Part shown: in pieces, positions 17,017-25,387 of the stretch
How positions within the stretch are numbered: the stretch's first letter is position 1
Layout: each line of letters begins with the position of its first letter
From: Succinispira mobilis DSM 6222
GTDB lineage: Bacteria; Bacillota; Negativicutes; Acidaminococcales; Succinispiraceae
Length of the DNA stretch: 64,000 nt
Direction of reading: 5' to 3'
Assembly (NCBI RefSeq): GCF_000384135.1
Contig: NZ_KB913028.1
Span: forward strand, 1,883,298-1,947,297
Program-made: the position numbers and the translations under genes
The notes under the pieces: model-generated
Seen by the model: only the letters and a program-made list of their open reading frames with translations
What the model was told of the DNA's origin: nothing
Databases searched by the model: none

Positions 17017-17946
17017 ATGTCCAAAAAAAGTTGGTACACTAAAAAAAATCCTCTCAATCGAGCAAAAAACAAAACCACATCCATGTCAGTTACACCTACC
17101 AAATTTTGGCAAAACACCAGTGGTAAATTTTTAAATTTAAGTCGTGATATTTCTTTTTTTGATCCTACTATGAAAATAGTTTTTACCTTAAGTATTTTAG
17201 TTGTTCTAGCTAGTTTACTTTGGAAAACACTTTTTACTAATGTTTCTTCCGAAGCAAGCACTATTTTCGCCCTTAACAATGGGGCCATTTTCTTTTTTTC
17301 TTGGCTCTTAGCTAGAGAAGTTGATCCAGATCGACCTTTAGGCGCTTATGTTTCCGCGGCACTTGCAGTCGGCACAGCCCTAATTTGGGGAATTGGAGAT
17401 ATTGCCGTGATTTTTTGGTTAATGATGCTTATGCGGCTATTAAATCGTTCCGCCGGTTTAGGTGCCGGTTTATTTGATAATCTAATTATTTTAACAGCAA
17501 CTTATTTTGTTGCCTACAAAGGCTATTGGTTATATGCTGCCTTAACAGCAATTGCCTATGCTTTAGAAACGCAACTCCCCAAAGGAAGTCCACGTAGTTT
17601 TTATGCTGCGGGTTTTGCTTTTTGGATCGCCACCTTATCGCAAGGAGTTCCTCTCGGCGATAGTAGCATCCCTGCTGATATCTTTTCTTTTATGATTTTA
17701 GCAACTATTCTATTTTTGCCAATAGTTCGGATGAGTACAGTTTTAAAAAGCATCGGCGACTATGATAAAGTAATTTTGAATACTTACCGAGTACAAGCAG
17801 CACAAATATTTTTTCTCGCAGCAGCCTTTATTTTAACCTGGTTTTATGGAGAGAAAGTGCTTAATTCCTTATTGCCAGTCTGGTCAATTGCCTGCGGCAC
17901 TGGATTATACCTATTATCAACAGTTTTCACCCGAAAAAAATCATGA
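17017..17946 (+). CDS. Unrecognised polytopic membrane protein
   Basis: 309 aa that I cannot assign to a family. The first 45 residues are basic and Asn/Thr/Lys-rich and look cytoplasmic. About seven or eight hydrophobic segments follow, with short polar loops (EVDPDRPLG near 105, QLPKGSPRS near 190). There is no signal peptide, no obvious catalytic motif and no duplication of halves. The start is supported by AAGGCGG 9 nt upstream. It is read away from the divergent RluD-like gene and ends 50 bp before the cyclophilin, which has its own promoter overlapping this gene's end. A transporter- or sensor-like role would be a guess. Confidence 0.8.
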   Translation: MSKKSWYTKKNPLNRAKNKTTSMSVTPTKFWQNTSGKFLNLSRDISFFDPTMKIVFTLSILVVLASLLWKTLFTNVSSEASTIFALNNGAIFFFSWLLAREVDPDRPLGAYVSAALAVGTALIWGIGDIAVIFWLMMLMRLLNRSAGLGAGLFDNLIILTATYFVAYKGYWLYAALTAIAYALETQLPKGSPRSFYAAGFAFWIATLSQGVPLGDSSIPADIFSFMILATILFLPIVRMSTVLKSIGDYDKVILNTYRVQAAQIFFLAAAFILTWFYGEKVLNSLLPVWSIACGTGLYLLSTVFTRKKS

Positions 17947-17952
17947 TATAAT
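17924..17952 (+). promoter_or_regulatory. Promoter of the cyclophilin gene
   Basis: TTTTCA (17924-17929), 17-nt spacer, TATAAT (17947-17952) with an extended TG at 17944-17945. It lies 43 nt before the cyclophilin ATG and overlaps the 3' end of the preceding gene. Confidence 0.65.
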
Positions 17953-17994
17953 TATCTAGGAAAAATTTTTGAATTAGCAAGGAGAAAAAATTTC

Positions 17995-18462
17995 ATGAGT
18001 AATAAAATTGTTTGTTTCCAAACCAATTATGGTGACTTTAAAGCAGAAATGTTCGAGGATAAAGCACCCCTAACTACCGAAAACTTTCTTAGTTTAGTAG
18101 CTAAAGATTTCTACAATGGTGTAATTTTCCATCGTGTTATCGAAGACTTTATGATTCAAGGTGGCGATCCAACTGGCACGGGTATGGGTGGTCCCGGCTA
18201 TAACATCAAAGACGAGTTTCACCCTGAACTGCGTCATACTAGTGAAGGCTTGTTTTCTATGGCTAACGCTGGTCCTAACACTGGTGGTTCGCAATTTTTC
18301 ATCACTTTAGCAGCAACTCCTTGGTTAGATGGTCGCCATGCAATTTTCGGTAAAATAATTGAGGGAATGGATGTCATCAAAAAAATAGGCACCTGTGCCA
18401 CAGATTTTCGCGATCGTCCCACCGAAGATATCATCATGGAAAAAGTATTTATTGAAGAATAA
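17995..18462 (+). CDS. ppiB: Cyclophilin-type peptidyl-prolyl cis-trans isomerase
   Basis: Cytoplasmic proline isomerase assisting protein folding. 155 aa, single cyclophilin domain without signal peptide. The active-site block FHRVIEDFMIQGGDP lies at residues 45-59 with catalytic Arg47. MANAGPNTGGSQFFIT and the LDGRHAIFG stretch complete the binding groove. GGAGAAAAA precedes the ATG. It is followed after 8 bp by a GIY-YIG gene, apparently in one transcript ended by the terminator at 18722-18767. Confidence 0.95.
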   Translation: MSNKIVCFQTNYGDFKAEMFEDKAPLTTENFLSLVAKDFYNGVIFHRVIEDFMIQGGDPTGTGMGGPGYNIKDEFHPELRHTSEGLFSMANAGPNTGGSQFFITLAATPWLDGRHAIFGKIIEGMDVIKKIGTCATDFRDRPTEDIIMEKVFIEE

Positions 18463-18470
18463 TTCAAATT

Positions 18471-18710
18471 ATGTCCTTTGTCTATATTTTAGAATGTGCC
18501 GATAACACCTTGTACACTGGCTGGACAACAGATTTAAACAAGCGACTTCGGCAACATAATTTAGGTACTGCTTCCAAATACACCAAAGTCCGTTTACCTG
18601 TAAAGTTAGTATATTTTGAGGAAGTTGCTAATAAAAGTCTTGCCTTAAAACGCGAATATGCCATAAAAAGCTTAAGTCGTGCCCAAAAACTAAATTTAAT
18701 TAACAAATAA
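18471..18710 (+). CDS. GIY-YIG nuclease-domain protein (UPF0213-like)
   Basis: 79-aa stand-alone GIY-YIG domain: VYILECADNTLYTGWT supplies the two halves of the GIY-YIG signature (YIL at 5-7, YTG at 15-17), and an Arg-rich helix LNKRLRQHN follows. It is close to the usual size of the small YhbQ/UPF0213 family, whose members have been linked to DNA repair or structure-specific cleavage, but whose cellular role is not settled. It has a poor ribosome-binding site and starts 8 bp after the cyclophilin stop, so translation is probably coupled. Confidence 0.88.
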   Translation: MSFVYILECADNTLYTGWTTDLNKRLRQHNLGTASKYTKVRLPVKLVYFEEVANKSLALKREYAIKSLSRAQKLNLINK

Positions 18711-18721
18711 CATTTAACATT

Positions 18722-18767
18722 AAAAAAAGAAACAGCGCTTAGTTAAAACTAGGCGCTATTTCTTTTT
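18722..18767. terminator. Bidirectional terminator
   Basis: A stem of about 19 bp (AAAAAGAAACAGCGC paired with GCGCTATTTCTTTTT, one mismatch and one G-U pair) around a short loop, with A-run on the left and T-run on the right. It serves the GIY-YIG gene on the plus strand and the LUD gene on the minus strand. Confidence 0.85.
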
Positions 18768-18769
18768 GC

Positions 18770-19408
18770 TTAATAACCCAAATTTTCTTCAATAACTACT
18801 ATTTCAATCTTAGTTTGACTGGGTTTCTTATTGAATATTGTCGTTACCCGACAAATATTGTCAGGCACATTGCATTTACAACAATAACCTGTTTGCGTGC
18901 AAGGTGTCGCTTTATTTAGCCTTTTAGCATTAATAGGTGCGGCTATATTTTCAATTCTCTGCATAGCCGCCGGAACATCAGCCACAAGCTTGTTTAAACC
19001 ACATACCACAATAACTCTTGCAGGGCCAAAAGTCATGGCGGCAACCCTATTCCCAACCCCATCCGTATTAACAAGCTTACCATCTAAGGTAAGCGCATTA
19101 GTGCTAGTTAAGAAAATATCCGCTCCTAGTTGTTGGCGTCTAATTTTTTGTGCTTCTTCTGGGCTACTTGCTTTTGAATGATCATAAAGTAAATTACCCC
19201 GTCGCGCCAAAGCTTCTGGCAAACCAACCTCTTGTAATGTTTTTGAACCACCTATGCCAACAGTAGCCGCTAAGGGTATACTAGCTAGTATTTGCGTCAA
19301 GGCAGCTTGGCAATCAGGATAAATTTGCACCTCAAAGCCATTTTTTTCCAAACCTTTTACCAATCGTTCTTTTACCAAATCCTCATGCCATTTTTTTGCT
19401 AAATCCAT
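18770..19408 (-). CDS. LUD-domain (LutC/YkgG-like, DUF162) protein
   Basis: Stand-alone LUD-domain protein of 212 aa. The family includes LutC of the lactate-utilisation complex, but single-gene members have no agreed function. Visible are the GIGGSKTLQEVGL loop, the FLTSTNALTLDG stretch, the DGVGNRVAAMTFGP stretch, and a C-terminal cysteine cluster (CTQTGYCCKC...IC, about residues 170-187) typical of the stand-alone subgroup. No lutA or lutB lies nearby, so lactate oxidation is not implied. GGAGGGG precedes ATG. It is 23 bp downstream of the MFS gene and may share its transcript. Confidence 0.85.
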   Translation of the reverse strand: MDLAKKWHEDLVKERLVKGLEKNGFEVQIYPDCQAALTQILASIPLAATVGIGGSKTLQEVGLPEALARRGNLLYDHSKASSPEEAQKIRRQQLGADIFLTSTNALTLDGKLVNTDGVGNRVAAMTFGPARVIVVCGLNKLVADVPAAMQRIENIAAPINAKRLNKATPCTQTGYCCKCNVPDNICRVTTIFNKKPSQTKIEIVVIEENLGY

Positions 19409-19431
19409 TCAATTCCCCTCCTAAGTTAAGT

Positions 19432-20595
19432 CTATTTCTGATCATTTGGCAACCGTGAAACTAAAACCAATCCTAAAAGCGGTAAAAACATTAATAGTTT
19501 AAAAACAATTTCCAAGCCAAAATTATCAGCTAAAAATCCTAGAGCAGTAACACCTACCCCGCCCAAGCCAATGCTAAATCCTATGGTCAGACCAGAAGCC
19601 ATGCCTATATTGTTCGGTAAAAGTTCTTGGGCTAAAACTACTGTTGTCGCAAAAGAAAATACTAAAGCAAAACCTAAAACAGCTGTTAAAACTATTGTAC
19701 TTAATCCCGATGAATAAGGCAATAAAATTAGTAATGGTAATGTAATTACCATGGACGCTAAAATTATTTTTTTCCGCCCAAACTTATCACTTAAACTTGC
19801 CCCTAAGAAAGTACCCAAAACTCCAAATACCAAAAACATACTAATCAGATTGGCTGCATATTTAGGTTCCCCCGCTAAATTTTCAATATAATATAAGGGT
19901 AGATAGGTCGTTATCCCCATTTGAATTGTGGAACGAATAAAAATAAAACTAATTAGCATAAGCAAGTAATAATAAGCCTGCGCTACTTTTGCAGCAGGTT
20001 TTATTTTTTCACCTTTAGAGCCAACTTTCGTATAGGTATCCAATTGCCCGCGGGCTTGCATAAGCCAAGCAAAAACTAGAATTCCAGGAATCAAGAAGTA
20101 TACGGTATTATATAAATCGCCTGGTAACACAATCAACACACTCATAATAATTGAACCTAAAGCAAACCCCAAGTTTCCACCTACGGAAAACAAACCCATG
20201 TTCTTGCCTTTGCTATCTGCACTGCTCAAAAGCATCGCGGACCGCGAAGCTTGAGGATGAAACGCCGCTACGCCCACACCTGTAATTATAACTATAAACA
20301 GCAAGGAGCTATAGCTTGTTGCATAACCTGTAAGAACTATTCCTATAGTCGCTACCAAAACACTTGCGGGCAACAACCAAAATATCGAAATTTTATCCGT
20401 ATAATATCCAAACAAAGGTTGGATCACTGACGATGTAAGATTTTGTACTAAAACAATCATCCCTACCTGTGAATAATTCAATAAAAATTTTTCTTTTAAA
20501 AATGGTAGCAGTATTGGTACTGCACCCTGAGTTAAATCTGTAACCAAATGCGCAATCGCCAATAACAATATTGGCAAATTATATTTAACAGACAT
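19432..20595 (-). CDS. MFS exporter, fosmidomycin-resistance (Fsr) type
   Basis: Major-facilitator transporter of 387 aa with about 12 transmembrane helices. The N-terminal HLVTDLTQGAVPILLPFLK segment and GVGVAAFHPQAS in the first half are characteristic of the Fsr group of drug/proton antiporters; LSDKFGRKK is the MFS loop motif in the second half. The natural substrate is unknown, and drug resistance should not be assumed. GGATGGTGAAAT precedes the ATG. It is divergent from the tRNA-Arg gene, the two promoters sharing an 87-bp spacer. Confidence 0.88.
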   Translation of the reverse strand: MSVKYNLPILLLAIAHLVTDLTQGAVPILLPFLKEKFLLNYSQVGMIVLVQNLTSSVIQPLFGYYTDKISIFWLLPASVLVATIGIVLTGYATSYSSLLFIVIITGVGVAAFHPQASRSAMLLSSADSKGKNMGLFSVGGNLGFALGSIIMSVLIVLPGDLYNTVYFLIPGILVFAWLMQARGQLDTYTKVGSKGEKIKPAAKVAQAYYYLLMLISFIFIRSTIQMGITTYLPLYYIENLAGEPKYAANLISMFLVFGVLGTFLGASLSDKFGRKKIILASMVITLPLLILLPYSSGLSTIVLTAVLGFALVFSFATTVVLAQELLPNNIGMASGLTIGFSIGLGGVGVTALGFLADNFGLEIVFKLLMFLPLLGLVLVSRLPNDQK

Positions 20596-20636
20596 ATTTC
20601 ACCATCCTTTTTCATGCTACTTGTATTATATTACAC

Positions 20637-20665
20637 TAGACACTTTTTTTCTAGCGTGGTATACT
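20637..20665 (+). promoter_or_regulatory. Promoter of tRNA-Arg
   Basis: TAGACA (20637-20642), 17-nt spacer, TATACT (20660-20665), 17 nt before the first tRNA base. Near-consensus for the housekeeping sigma factor. Confidence 0.75.
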
Positions 20666-20682
20666 ATACAAGTGTAAAAAAC

Positions 20683-20757
20683 GCGCCTGTAGCTCAGTGG
20701 ATAGAGCATCGGCCTCCGGAGCCGGGAGCGCAAGTTCGATTCTTGCCAGGCGCACCA
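20683..20757 (+). tRNA. tRNA-Arg (anticodon CCG)
   Basis: Full cloverleaf. The 7-bp acceptor GCGCCTG/CAGGCGC is perfect. The D arm is GCTC/GAGC. The anticodon stem TCGGC/GCCGG (one G-U) closes loop CTCCGGA with anticodon CCG at 20716-20718, and the T arm is GCAAG-TTCGATT-CTTGC. The discriminator is A and the 3' CCA is encoded. It reads CGG arginine codons. It has its own promoter and terminator. Confidence 0.96.
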
Positions 20758-20768
20758 ATTAGTGTTTA

Positions 20769-20805
20769 AAATCCTTTGAAGCAAAACTTCAAAGGATTTT
20801 TGTTT
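20769..20805 (+). terminator. Terminator of tRNA-Arg
   Basis: AAATCCTTTGAAG, a short CAAAA-type loop and CTTCAAAGGATTT, followed by TTGTTTT; a 12-13 bp stem starting 12 nt past the tRNA. Confidence 0.88.
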
Positions 20806-20928
20806 TCCCCATCAGCTCCCGACCTCTCTTTTTAGCAAACTAGTTCTTGACTTTGACCACACTCTAAAGAGTAGAATAATCTAACCAATTATTCAACAGC
20901 TATCTATAGAATTTAGGAGGCCTTTATT

Positions 20929-21885
20929 TTGTCTAAACTTTCAATAAGCAATTTTTTACGGCTTCGGTGGTTGACACTATTATTAACTATCTTGTTTTTG
21001 CTTTTTAATGCTGCCGGAATATTCTTTGGGAATATTTTTTATCGCGAAACCAGTATTTTAAACGCTCATGCCAATAGCCAAAAATTTGAAGATTTTAAAC
21101 ATAAACTAACTATTGGGATTCAAGAGAAAAACTGGCACGATATTGTTATTCATTCGAACTTCGGTTATCCACTCCACGGAACTTATATTCCCAATGCCAA
21201 AGCTACTAATAAAACAATTATTTTCCTCCATGGCTTCACTGGACATCGAGCCTTAGGCTTAAACTACTTGGATATTTATTTAGAAAATGATTTTAATGTA
21301 TTACTTGTCGATTCGCGTGCCCACGGCGAAAGTGGCGGTCACTCGATAACTTGGGGCAATTACGAGAAATATGATCTAGAACAATGGCTCGATTGGCTTA
21401 CAGCACGCTCTCCCCAAGGAATAATTGGGGTGCATGGGGTTTCAATGGGAGCCGCTACAGCACTTTTACACGCGGAATTAAACGAAACAAACAAGCGTGT
21501 AGCTTTTTATATTGCCGATAGCGCTTATTCTGATTTAGAAACCTTATTTGCGCTCCAGCTTAAAAATTATTTACCACAAATAATTTTGCCTCAAGCAGTT
21601 ATTCAATACGCAAACTTTGTGGCCTACCTAGATTCGCGCTTTACTTTTCATCAAGCCGCACCTATCCGTTCAGTTCGCCAAGTAACTACGCCCATTTTAT
21701 ATGTCCACGGCGCTTCTGATCAAGTTGTTCCTGCCTATATGTCCCAAGAGCTTTATCAAGCTACCAAAGGCTTTAAGCAACTTCATATTTTCCCTAAAAC
21801 CAGCCATTTAAATGCTATCTACGACTATCGTGAACAGTACAGCTCCCTAATACAAAATTTCATCCAGACTACTTTAAAAATCTAA
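20929..21885 (+). CDS. Membrane-anchored alpha/beta hydrolase
   Basis: Serine hydrolase of unknown substrate, 318 aa. One N-terminal hydrophobic helix (about residues 14-35) would anchor it with the catalytic domain outside. The fold motifs are in order: HGFTG oxyanion loop (101-105), nucleophile Ser172 in GVHGVSMGAA, Asp264 in HGASDQVVP and His293 in KTSHLNA. It resembles the YqkD/BAAT-related group of Firmicute hydrolases. The start is a TTG at 20929 with AGGAGG 8 nt upstream. It is a single gene between the tRNA terminator and a strong bidirectional terminator. Confidence 0.88.
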   Translation: MSKLSISNFLRLRWLTLLLTILFLLFNAAGIFFGNIFYRETSILNAHANSQKFEDFKHKLTIGIQEKNWHDIVIHSNFGYPLHGTYIPNAKATNKTIIFLHGFTGHRALGLNYLDIYLENDFNVLLVDSRAHGESGGHSITWGNYEKYDLEQWLDWLTARSPQGIIGVHGVSMGAATALLHAELNETNKRVAFYIADSAYSDLETLFALQLKNYLPQIILPQAVIQYANFVAYLDSRFTFHQAAPIRSVRQVTTPILYVHGASDQVVPAYMSQELYQATKGFKQLHIFPKTSHLNAIYDYREQYSSLIQNFIQTTLKI

Positions 21886-21932
21886 AAATAGACAACTTTC
21901 ACTGCTATCTAAAAGTGAAGTTGTCTATTTTT
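21884..21932. terminator. Bidirectional terminator between hydrolase and cobC
   Basis: AAAAATAGACAACTT.CACT pairs with AGTGAAGTTGTCTATTTTTT (about 18 bp, one extra T). It serves the hydrolase on the plus strand and the end of the cobalamin genes on the minus strand. Confidence 0.88.
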
Positions 21933-22546
21933 TATATTTTAGTTAAATGATGCACATCATTCAACCTCTCTAACATGCACATATCATCTTTAAAGTAAGT
22001 TATTGTGTTAATTGCTGTATTATCTTGCTTAATCCGCCAACAATTATTCAAAGGTAAGCCTAAAACATAACACAGTAAAACTCTAATTATTCCACCATGT
22101 GCTACTATCGCAATTTCTTCGCCCTGATGCCGTTCAAGTAGGGCCAACAAATTGGGAACCGCTCGTTTATATACATCGCCAAAGCCTTCTCCTTGAGGCA
22201 GATAGACTTCTCCAGGAGCTCGAAAAAAATCATCAATCAAGTTGCCCCATTTAGCTTTTATTTGTTCATAAGTCAACCCTTCCCAAGCGCCGAAATTTAT
22301 CTCACGAAAATCAGCATTGGTTGTAACCGATAATTGTTTTTGTTCCCCTAGTTTTAATGCTGTGCTCTGTGCCCTAATCAAATCGCTACTATAAATAGCT
22401 CTCAAATTTATTTGCGCAAAGCTCGTAGCCATCAATTCCGCCTGTCGCTCCCCCTCTGGAGTTAAGCTAATATCAGAATGCCCTTGATATCTTAGTTCTT
22501 GGTTCCAATAGGTTACCCCATGTCGAATTAAGTGTATTTTTGTCAT
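21932..22546 (-). CDS. cobC: Histidine phosphatase, probable alpha-ribazole-phosphate phosphatase
   Basis: Phosphoglycerate-mutase-like phosphatase of 204 aa. The catalytic RHG (residues 8-10) with phospho-acceptor His9 is followed by YQGHSDISLTPEGE; AHGGIIRVLL holds the second histidine. The superfamily is broad. Assignment to CobC, which removes phosphate from alpha-ribazole phosphate or adenosylcobalamin phosphate late in B12 synthesis, rests on its place as last gene of the cobalamin set. Its start overlaps the cobD stop by 4 bp. Confidence 0.85.
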   Translation of the reverse strand: MTKIHLIRHGVTYWNQELRYQGHSDISLTPEGERQAELMATSFAQINLRAIYSSDLIRAQSTALKLGEQKQLSVTTNADFREINFGAWEGLTYEQIKAKWGNLIDDFFRAPGEVYLPQGEGFGDVYKRAVPNLLALLERHQGEEIAIVAHGGIIRVLLCYVLGLPLNNCWRIKQDNTAINTITYFKDDMCMLERLNDVHHLTKI

Positions 22547-23631
22547 TTTTCCCCCTCCAATTCTTGTAGTAATTCTTGCAATTTATCCAGAAAGAGTTTA
22601 TTTTCTATTGCTGTTCGCACCGCGATTCTAACAAATTTCGAGTTTAACCCTGGATAATTGCTGCAGTCGCGAATCATAATTCCTTTTTTTCGCATTTTGG
22701 CAACAAATTCGCCAGCATCTAACCAGTCTACTAATTGTATTAATAAAAAATTCACTGTACTTGGATATACTTTTAACATTTTGAATTTTTGCAAGGCGTG
22801 GAAGAATTCTGTTCGCAGTTGCGCAACTTGTTCTCTAGTTTCAATTACATACTCTTCTTGTTGCAAAGCAACCACTCCTGCTCTTTGCGCTAAACTGTTT
22901 ACATTCCAAACATCCTTAGCTTTATCTATTTGCTCTACAATCTTTGGATTAAATAAGCCAAATCCTAATCTTAAACCTGGTAAAGCAAAGATTTTCGTTA
23001 GGGAATGAATAATTGCTAGATTAGAATATTTACTCACCAAATCACTACAAGAATATTGCTCTGTCGCTACAAAATCGATAAAGGACTCATCCACCAAAAT
23101 ATCACTTTGTTTTTGTTCTGCTAAAATAAGTAGCTCTTCTAGCTTAACTAAATTTAACAAATTACCGGTCGGATTATTGGGATTAGCTAAAAAAATAATC
23201 CCATTTTCTGGAATTTTTTCGGCCACCTTTTGATAATCTATATTAAAATTTTCCTGTTCTTGTAAATATAAAAACTCTATTTCCAAATTCGCAGCTAAAC
23301 TAGCTCTTTGATACTCACTAAAACAGGGCACTAACAGCAGGACACGCTTTTTTTTACATACCTGTGTATACAGATAAATTAATTCTGCGGCACCGTTGCC
23401 TAAGGCTAGATGTTTAGGTTTCACGCCATAATATTCTGCTATTGCAGAACGTAAATCATGAGCCTCTGGATCTGGATAATGAATAATCTTATCCACTGAG
23501 TCTATTATTGCTTGTTTAATAGCTGTATTTAAACCCAAAGGATTTATATTGGCACTAAAATCAGCTACTACTGTTTCGCAGTTGCGTTTCACCTGATAAA
23601 TATTGCCGCCATGTTCAAAAGGTTTTATCAT
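22543..23631 (-). CDS. cobD: L-threonine-O-3-phosphate decarboxylase
   Basis: PLP-dependent enzyme making (R)-1-aminopropan-2-yl phosphate, the linker of the cobalamin nucleotide loop. 362 aa, class I/II aminotransferase fold. GNGAAELIYL, FLANPNNPTGN and the SLTKIFALPGLRLG segment with the Schiff-base lysine are visible. The frame is open from 23709, but the family-like start MIKPFEHGGNIY at 23631 has GGAGG 6 nt upstream and overlaps the pduX stop (ATGA). A histidinol-phosphate aminotransferase is the nearest alternative. The hisC of the his operon and the pduX neighbour make CobD much more likely. Confidence 0.92.
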   Translation of the reverse strand: MIKPFEHGGNIYQVKRNCETVVADFSANINPLGLNTAIKQAIIDSVDKIIHYPDPEAHDLRSAIAEYYGVKPKHLALGNGAAELIYLYTQVCKKKRVLLLVPCFSEYQRASLAANLEIEFLYLQEQENFNIDYQKVAEKIPENGIIFLANPNNPTGNLLNLVKLEELLILAEQKQSDILVDESFIDFVATEQYSCSDLVSKYSNLAIIHSLTKIFALPGLRLGFGLFNPKIVEQIDKAKDVWNVNSLAQRAGVVALQQEEYVIETREQVAQLRTEFFHALQKFKMLKVYPSTVNFLLIQLVDWLDAGEFVAKMRKKGIMIRDCSNYPGLNSKFVRIAVRTAIENKLFLDKLQELLQELEGEK

Positions 23632-24482
23632 TTTATTCCTCCGTCTACCAAATCTACCACCCCTAAGTAGGTAAATTCGTTGTTTAATGCTAAAATCTCT
23701 TGTCGACACTTATTCCAATCAACTGCTAAAGTTGACGCAAATAAAAGACCAACAACCGTGCCACTATGGGCAACATTAACACCCAAAGCGCCATTAGCTT
23801 TTGCTATTTCAATAATTTCCTGTAGATTCGGCTTAGGCAATACTATTTGGTTAGCTATAGCACTTATAGTTGCTCCAGCTCCAATTGAAGCTACATCATT
23901 TTCTTCTAAGCCCTTTTTAACCAAAGCATAGGCCTGTAAAACTTGTTCATTCTTTTTTTCATTCAATGCTCTTAAATCTTGGCGTTGATTAAACCCCAAT
24001 GTATCTACAATTCCGCCGCCAGTATCTATAACCATAATCTTTATTGCTGGCGCCTGTCCCAAATGTTCATTTATTATTCCTTGCACATGTCCAAAAGCAA
24101 CTATCCCCTCATAAAAAACTCCATCTGTTGGCTCAATACTTAAAGCTATTTGTTCTATCGTTTTAATGCTAATATCTCTATTTAGGGCTCTAGCTGTAGC
24201 CATACAAGCGGCACTAATATCCGCGCTACTTGAAGCCATCCCCTTCCCAACTGGCAATTGTGAGTTTATCGAGAAAGAAAATTCGCAGTTTTCTCCAAAA
24301 TATTCTAGGGTTTTATAAATAGCCGCTATTATTTTCGGAGAATCGGTGGTCTTAGTGTCTCTTTTGTTTAAATAAACCTCTACTTCACTATACCAAGAAA
24401 TCGGACAAGTAATCAGAAAATCTTCTCCTTGTATCAATCCTTGCACTAATTCTCCACAAGAACCAGGAACACGTGCGCGCAT
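23628..24482 (-). CDS. pduX: L-threonine kinase (PduX type)
   Basis: Phosphorylates free L-threonine to the substrate of CobD. 284 aa, GHMP kinase fold. The N terminus has VPGSCGELVQG, and the ATP loop is PVGKGMASSSADI (about residues 92-104); a C-terminal glycine-rich VNVAHSGTVVGL follows. Overlap of its stop with the cobD start shows coupled translation. A candidate extended -10 promoter lies 50 nt upstream, so pduX-cobD-cobC may be expressed separately from the riboswitch-controlled genes. Confidence 0.92.
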   Translation of the reverse strand: MRARVPGSCGELVQGLIQGEDFLITCPISWYSEVEVYLNKRDTKTTDSPKIIAAIYKTLEYFGENCEFSFSINSQLPVGKGMASSSADISAACMATARALNRDISIKTIEQIALSIEPTDGVFYEGIVAFGHVQGIINEHLGQAPAIKIMVIDTGGGIVDTLGFNQRQDLRALNEKKNEQVLQAYALVKKGLEENDVASIGAGATISAIANQIVLPKPNLQEIIEIAKANGALGVNVAHSGTVVGLLFASTLAVDWNKCRQEILALNNEFTYLGVVDLVDGGIK

Positions 24483-24532
24483 CTTTTTCTCCCCTCACCT
24501 TATAACTAAATGTCACCTACAATTACTTTGAT

Positions 24533-24541
24533 ATTATAGCA
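24533..24541 (-). promoter_or_regulatory. Candidate extended -10 promoter before pduX
   Basis: TGCTATAAT on the minus strand, 51 nt before the pduX start, in the only gap above 100 bp within the cobalamin genes. No clear -35. Suggestive only. Confidence 0.4.
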
Positions 24542-24590
24542 TATTATCCTCACTCGACTCAAACACGCCCTACTTAGATATAATTCTAAC

Positions 24591-25340
24591 TTATTTAATT
24601 AAATTAAGCACAATACTTAGACTCAACAAAAAAAACACATTGCCACTTTCGGCTAAGGCTCCATAGGTATCACCTGTAAGACCGTGTAATATTCTTTTAA
24701 GATAATTAGCCGCCCAAAAATTATAAGCAATAGTTAAGACTAAAGCAATAAATAAACTCAAATTCTGAGTTGGTGCCAATAAAGCTAAGCCTAATAAAGT
24801 ACTACTAATTAATACTATTTTCTTATCGGCACTAGCGAACATTCCCCCAATTCCACTTTTACGGGCATAGCTGTAACATCTAATATTATATACCATTAAG
24901 GTGCGCGTTATAATTGGCATTGCATATAAGGCCAACGTTAATTGTTCTGAATTCAACTCTAAATATACTGCCAATTTCAGCAATACTAAACTCACGAACG
25001 CCAGTACTGCATTAGAGCCCACGCAACTATCTTTCATAATTTCTAAAATTCGTTCGCGTTCGCGCCCTGAAAATACCCCGTCAGCTGTATCCATAAATCC
25101 ATCACAGAGCAAGCCCCCTGTAACTATAATTTCAGTTATAATAAGCAATACTGCGATTAGCAAAGAGGAACAATTCAAGAACACTAACAACTTATAAACA
25201 GCAACTAACACAGCGGCAATCACCAAACCAACAGCAGGAAAATAGGCTACACTCCGTGCAAAAGTTCCTTCGTCCCATTGTGTCTGATTGTAAATTTTAA
25301 TTCGTGTCAAAAACTGCAAAGCAGTAAAAAAGTCCTGCAT
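24591..25340 (-). CDS. cobS: Adenosylcobinamide-GDP ribazoletransferase
   Basis: Membrane enzyme joining AdoCbi-GDP with alpha-ribazole (phosphate) to give the complete cobamide. 249 aa with several transmembrane helices. The acidic motif GFMDTADGVFSGR (about residues 81-93) and HGLTGDTYGA near the C terminus are diagnostic. GGAGGCGG precedes the ATG. It is downstream of a terminator-like hairpin at 25352-25383 and so may be expressed below the upstream genes. No cobT is in the window. Confidence 0.93.
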   Translation of the reverse strand: MQDFFTALQFLTRIKIYNQTQWDEGTFARSVAYFPAVGLVIAAVLVAVYKLLVFLNCSSLLIAVLLIITEIIVTGGLLCDGFMDTADGVFSGRERERILEIMKDSCVGSNAVLAFVSLVLLKLAVYLELNSEQLTLALYAMPIITRTLMVYNIRCYSYARKSGIGGMFASADKKIVLISSTLLGLALLAPTQNLSLFIALVLTIAYNFWAANYLKRILHGLTGDTYGALAESGNVFFLLSLSIVLNLIK

Positions 25341-25351
25341 GTTTCCGCCTC

Positions 25352-25383
25352 CTAAAAATATAATGAGGCGGGAAATCCCGCCT
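25352..25383 (-). terminator. Intra-operon terminator-like hairpin after cbiB
   Basis: AGGCGGGA and TCCCGCCT form an 8-bp GC-rich stem with a minimal loop, followed on the minus strand by CATTATATTTTT. It lies in the 47-bp gap between cbiB and cobS. Probably partial attenuation. Confidence 0.5.
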
Positions 25384-25387
25384 TATA

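Noticed and set aside
22543-23631. A second histidinol-phosphate aminotransferase
   Set aside because: Same fold, but position between pduX and cobC in the cobalamin operon and the family-like N terminus fit CobD; hisC exists in the his operon.
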